A stretch of DNA of 14,235 bases from Cacconaster sp964598495 (lineage in GTDB: Bacteria; Bacteroidota; Bacteroidia; Bacteroidales; UBA932), in the NCBI GenBank assembly GCA_964598495.1, contig CAZRBY010000033.1:1-14235 (forward strand), read 5' to 3'. The notes below the pieces were generated by a model. That model made no database searches and was not told where the DNA came from. It saw only the letters and a program-made list of their open reading frames with translations. Each line of letters opens with the position of its first letter. Positions within the stretch are counted from its first letter, which is position 1. Below are positions 12,680-14,235 of the stretch, in pieces. The position numbers and the translations under genes were made by a program.

Positions 12680-14235
12680 CTAAAAGTTCCCAATCGTTAC
12701 CACCCAATTCTTAGCTTCTGCCGCGCTTTTGTGTACAGCTAAAAATTCATTGTGCTCATCCGGGCCCGTGCTTGCGGGACGTAAATGTCCTTTATCGCTT
12801 ACCGGGCGGGTAGGCAAAGAGTTTATTAGCCAGGTCATATATTTTAAGACACCCATATCCTTAATTTTATTGTTGTAGATATACAGGTATGTCAAATCAG
12901 TATTTTTGGTGACATCTAACGCGGTAAGTTTATTGTTGTTGCAACACAGTATTGTTAAGAACTTATTGCTGTCAACTTTTAACGAAGTAAGTTGATTGTT
13001 GCTGCAATACAGATTATGTAAATTCGTACCGTAAACATTTAACGAAGTAAGTTGATTGTTGTCGCAATTCAGCTCTATTAATTTAGGACAGCCGGAAACA
13101 TTTAACGAAGTAAGTTGATTGCTGTTACAATACAGTCCTTTTAATTCCAAATTGCCGGAAACATTTAACGAAGTAAGTTGATTGTAGCGGCAAAACAGTG
13201 TTGTTAATTTAGGACAGCCGGAAACATTTAACGAAGTAAGTTGATTGTAGTGGCAATACAGTATTGATAATTCCGCATTGTTGGAAACATTTAACGAAGT
13301 AAGTTGATTGCTGTTGCAATACAGTGTTGTTAATTCCGCATTGTTGGAAACGTTTAACGAAGTAAGTTGATTGCTGTTGCAATCCAGATCTAATAATTCC
13401 GTATTGCCGGAAACATCTAACGAAGTAAGTTGATTGAAGGAGCAACCCAGTGTTGTTACCTTTCCATAAATGGTAACGGTTTGTGCTCCCAGAGTGTATG
13501 ATACAGTGTTGCCAAAGTTTGTTACTTTTTCCCCGTTATCCATTGTACCATTGTTGTTGAGGTCTATCCACACACCTGGTTGATTCTCTAAGTAGGCATT
13601 TATATAGATACTAATTGTGCTTCCCACCACTTTGCTTGTGGTCATGACCATAGAAGTGGATGTTACCTTTACCGTAACGATTTTGGTTTGATTGGTTACG
13701 TTGTCCTTTATTGTTACTGTCGTATTACCTGCGGCTATTCCCGTTATGGTTACTACGGTGCCGCTAAGGGTGGCTGTGGCAATGGTTGTGTTACTGCTGG
13801 TTACACTGTAGTTTCCGCTTCCTGCGAGAATGTTTACAGTGGCGGTAATACCTTTTTCTACTTCAACTGCATCGTTATCAATGGCGAGGTTGGGATGAGT
13901 TACCTTTACTGCAACGGTTTTGGTTTGATTGGTTGCGTTGTCATTTATTGTCACTGTAGCATTACCTGCGGCTATTCCCGTTATGGTTACGACGGTTCCG
14001 CTAAGGGTGGCGGTGGCAATGGTTGCGTTATCGCTATTCACACTGTAGTTTCCGCTTCCTGCGGTAATGTTTACAGTGGCGGTCAAACCTATTTCTACTT
14101 CAACTTCGCTCCTGTCAATGGCAAGGTTGGGATGAGTTACCTTTACTGCAACGGTTTTGGTTTGATTGGTTGCGTTGTCATTGATTGTCACTGTCGTATT
14201 ACCTGCGGCTATTCCCGTTATGGTTACTACGGTTC
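12680..14235 (-). CDS. Ig-like/leucine-rich repeat protein, 5' end outside window
   Basis: The frame is open to the right edge, so the true start and any signal peptide lie outside; a GTG at 14189-14191 is internal to a repeat and not a start. In protein order there are tandem bacterial Ig-like units of 79 residues (each with TVVTITGIAAGN and AGSGNYSV), a linker region with an EF-hand-like loop DLNNNGTMDNGE (13529-13564), ten leucine-rich repeats of mostly 21 residues (13450 down to 12824; core L-x-C-x-x-NQLTSLNVS), and a short tail ending NWVVTIGNF. Cys at the third position of most repeats forms a ladder inside the solenoid. Such architecture fits a surface or secreted binding protein, perhaps for host or microbial glycans or proteins. 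I see no clear type IX secretion C-terminal domain. Confidence 0.85.
   Translation of the reverse strand, partial: TVVTITGIAAGNTTVTINDNATNQTKTVAVKVTHPNLAIDRSEVEVEIGLTATVNITAGSGNYSVNSDNATIATATLSGTVVTITGIAAGNATVTINDNATNQTKTVAVKVTHPNLAIDNDAVEVEKGITATVNILAGSGNYSVTSSNTTIATATLSGTVVTITGIAAGNTTVTIKDNVTNQTKIVTVKVTSTSMVMTTSKVVGSTISIYINAYLENQPGVWIDLNNNGTMDNGEKVTNFGNTVSYTLGAQTVTIYGKVTTLGCSFNQLTSLDVSGNTELLDLDCNSNQLTSLNVSNNAELTTLYCNSNQLTSLNVSNNAELSILYCHYNQLTSLNVSGCPKLTTLFCRYNQLTSLNVSGNLELKGLYCNSNQLTSLNVSGCPKLIELNCDNNQLTSLNVYGTNLHNLYCSNNQLTSLKVDSNKFLTILCCNNNKLTALDVTKNTDLTYLYIYNNKIKDMGVLKYMTWLINSLPTRPVSDKGHLRPASTGPDEHNEFLAVHKSAAEAKNWVVTIGNF
12918..13436 (-). repeat. 63-bp tandem repeats encoding LRRs
   Basis: The 18-bp sequence AACGAAGTAAGTTGATTG occurs eight times without a mismatch, at 12981, 13041, 13104, 13167, 13230, 13293, 13356 and 13419. 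Steps are 63 bp except one of 60 bp. A degenerate ninth copy is at 12918. It encodes NQLTSL. Such near-identical units favour copy-number change by recombination or slippage. Confidence 0.9.
13652..14235 (-). repeat. 237-bp tandem repeats encoding Ig-like units
   Basis: Homologous points at 13698, 13935 and 14172 are exactly 237 bp (79 codons) apart. About two and a half units are visible, very similar at the DNA level, and the array continues past the window edge. The unit nearest the LRRs is the most diverged. Confidence 0.85.

Noticed and set aside
12918..13436. CRISPR array suggested by regular exact repeats
   Set aside because: The period matches 21 codons in a long open frame encoding LRRs, the 'spacers' are related to each other, and no cas genes are present.
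14189..14191. GTG as start of the Ig-like/LRR protein
   Set aside because: It falls inside an Ig-like repeat, and the frame continues open to the window edge with repeat sequence.

Overview
This looks like a chromosomal piece from a Bacteroidota bacterium, most likely of the order Bacteroidales. Several promoters fit the Bacteroides-type TTTG / TAnnTTTG pattern, most genes lack a Shine-Dalgarno sequence, and the families present (AAA_14/DUF4143 ATPase, DUF5117-type metalloprotease, LRR/Ig surface protein) are typical of that phylum. Ten Ns at 322-331 mark an assembly gap.

Positions 1-5462 form an AT-rich accessory region made of two divergent gene pairs. On the left, a PD-(D/E)XK nuclease-like gene reads left (cut by the window edge and by the N gap), and a twin zinc-finger protein plus a very acidic protein read right. 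Next, an unrecognised coiled-coil protein with a TTG start reads left, and a MoxR-type AAA+ ATPase followed by a VWA-domain protein reads right. Both divergent intergenic regions carry two copies of the dyad TGCC-N7-GGCA. All four copies lie exactly 11 bp upstream of a TWTYTTTG box pointing at one of the four transcription units. This shared promoter layout suggests one regulator controls all six genes, so the segment may be a single, possibly undescribed, MoxR-VWA-centred system. Its function cannot be read from sequence alone.

Positions 5585-7193 hold a stand-alone AAA_14/DUF4143 ATPase gene with a near-consensus promoter and three upstream repeats at an exact 33-bp period, followed by an intergenic G-rich repeat.

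Positions 7200-11770 look like housekeeping sequence with higher GC: glyA (serine hydroxymethyltransferase, reading left with a strong terminator) and, divergently, a SpoU/TrmH-type RNA methyltransferase followed after 22 bp by a large exported metzincin-like zinc metalloprotease and a good terminator.

Positions 11800-14235 hold a small lipoprotein of unknown function, a second copy of the G-rich intergenic repeat, and the 3' part of a large repetitive protein with 237-bp Ig-like repeats, an EF-hand-like loop and ten 21-residue leucine-rich repeats. That gene runs off the right edge.
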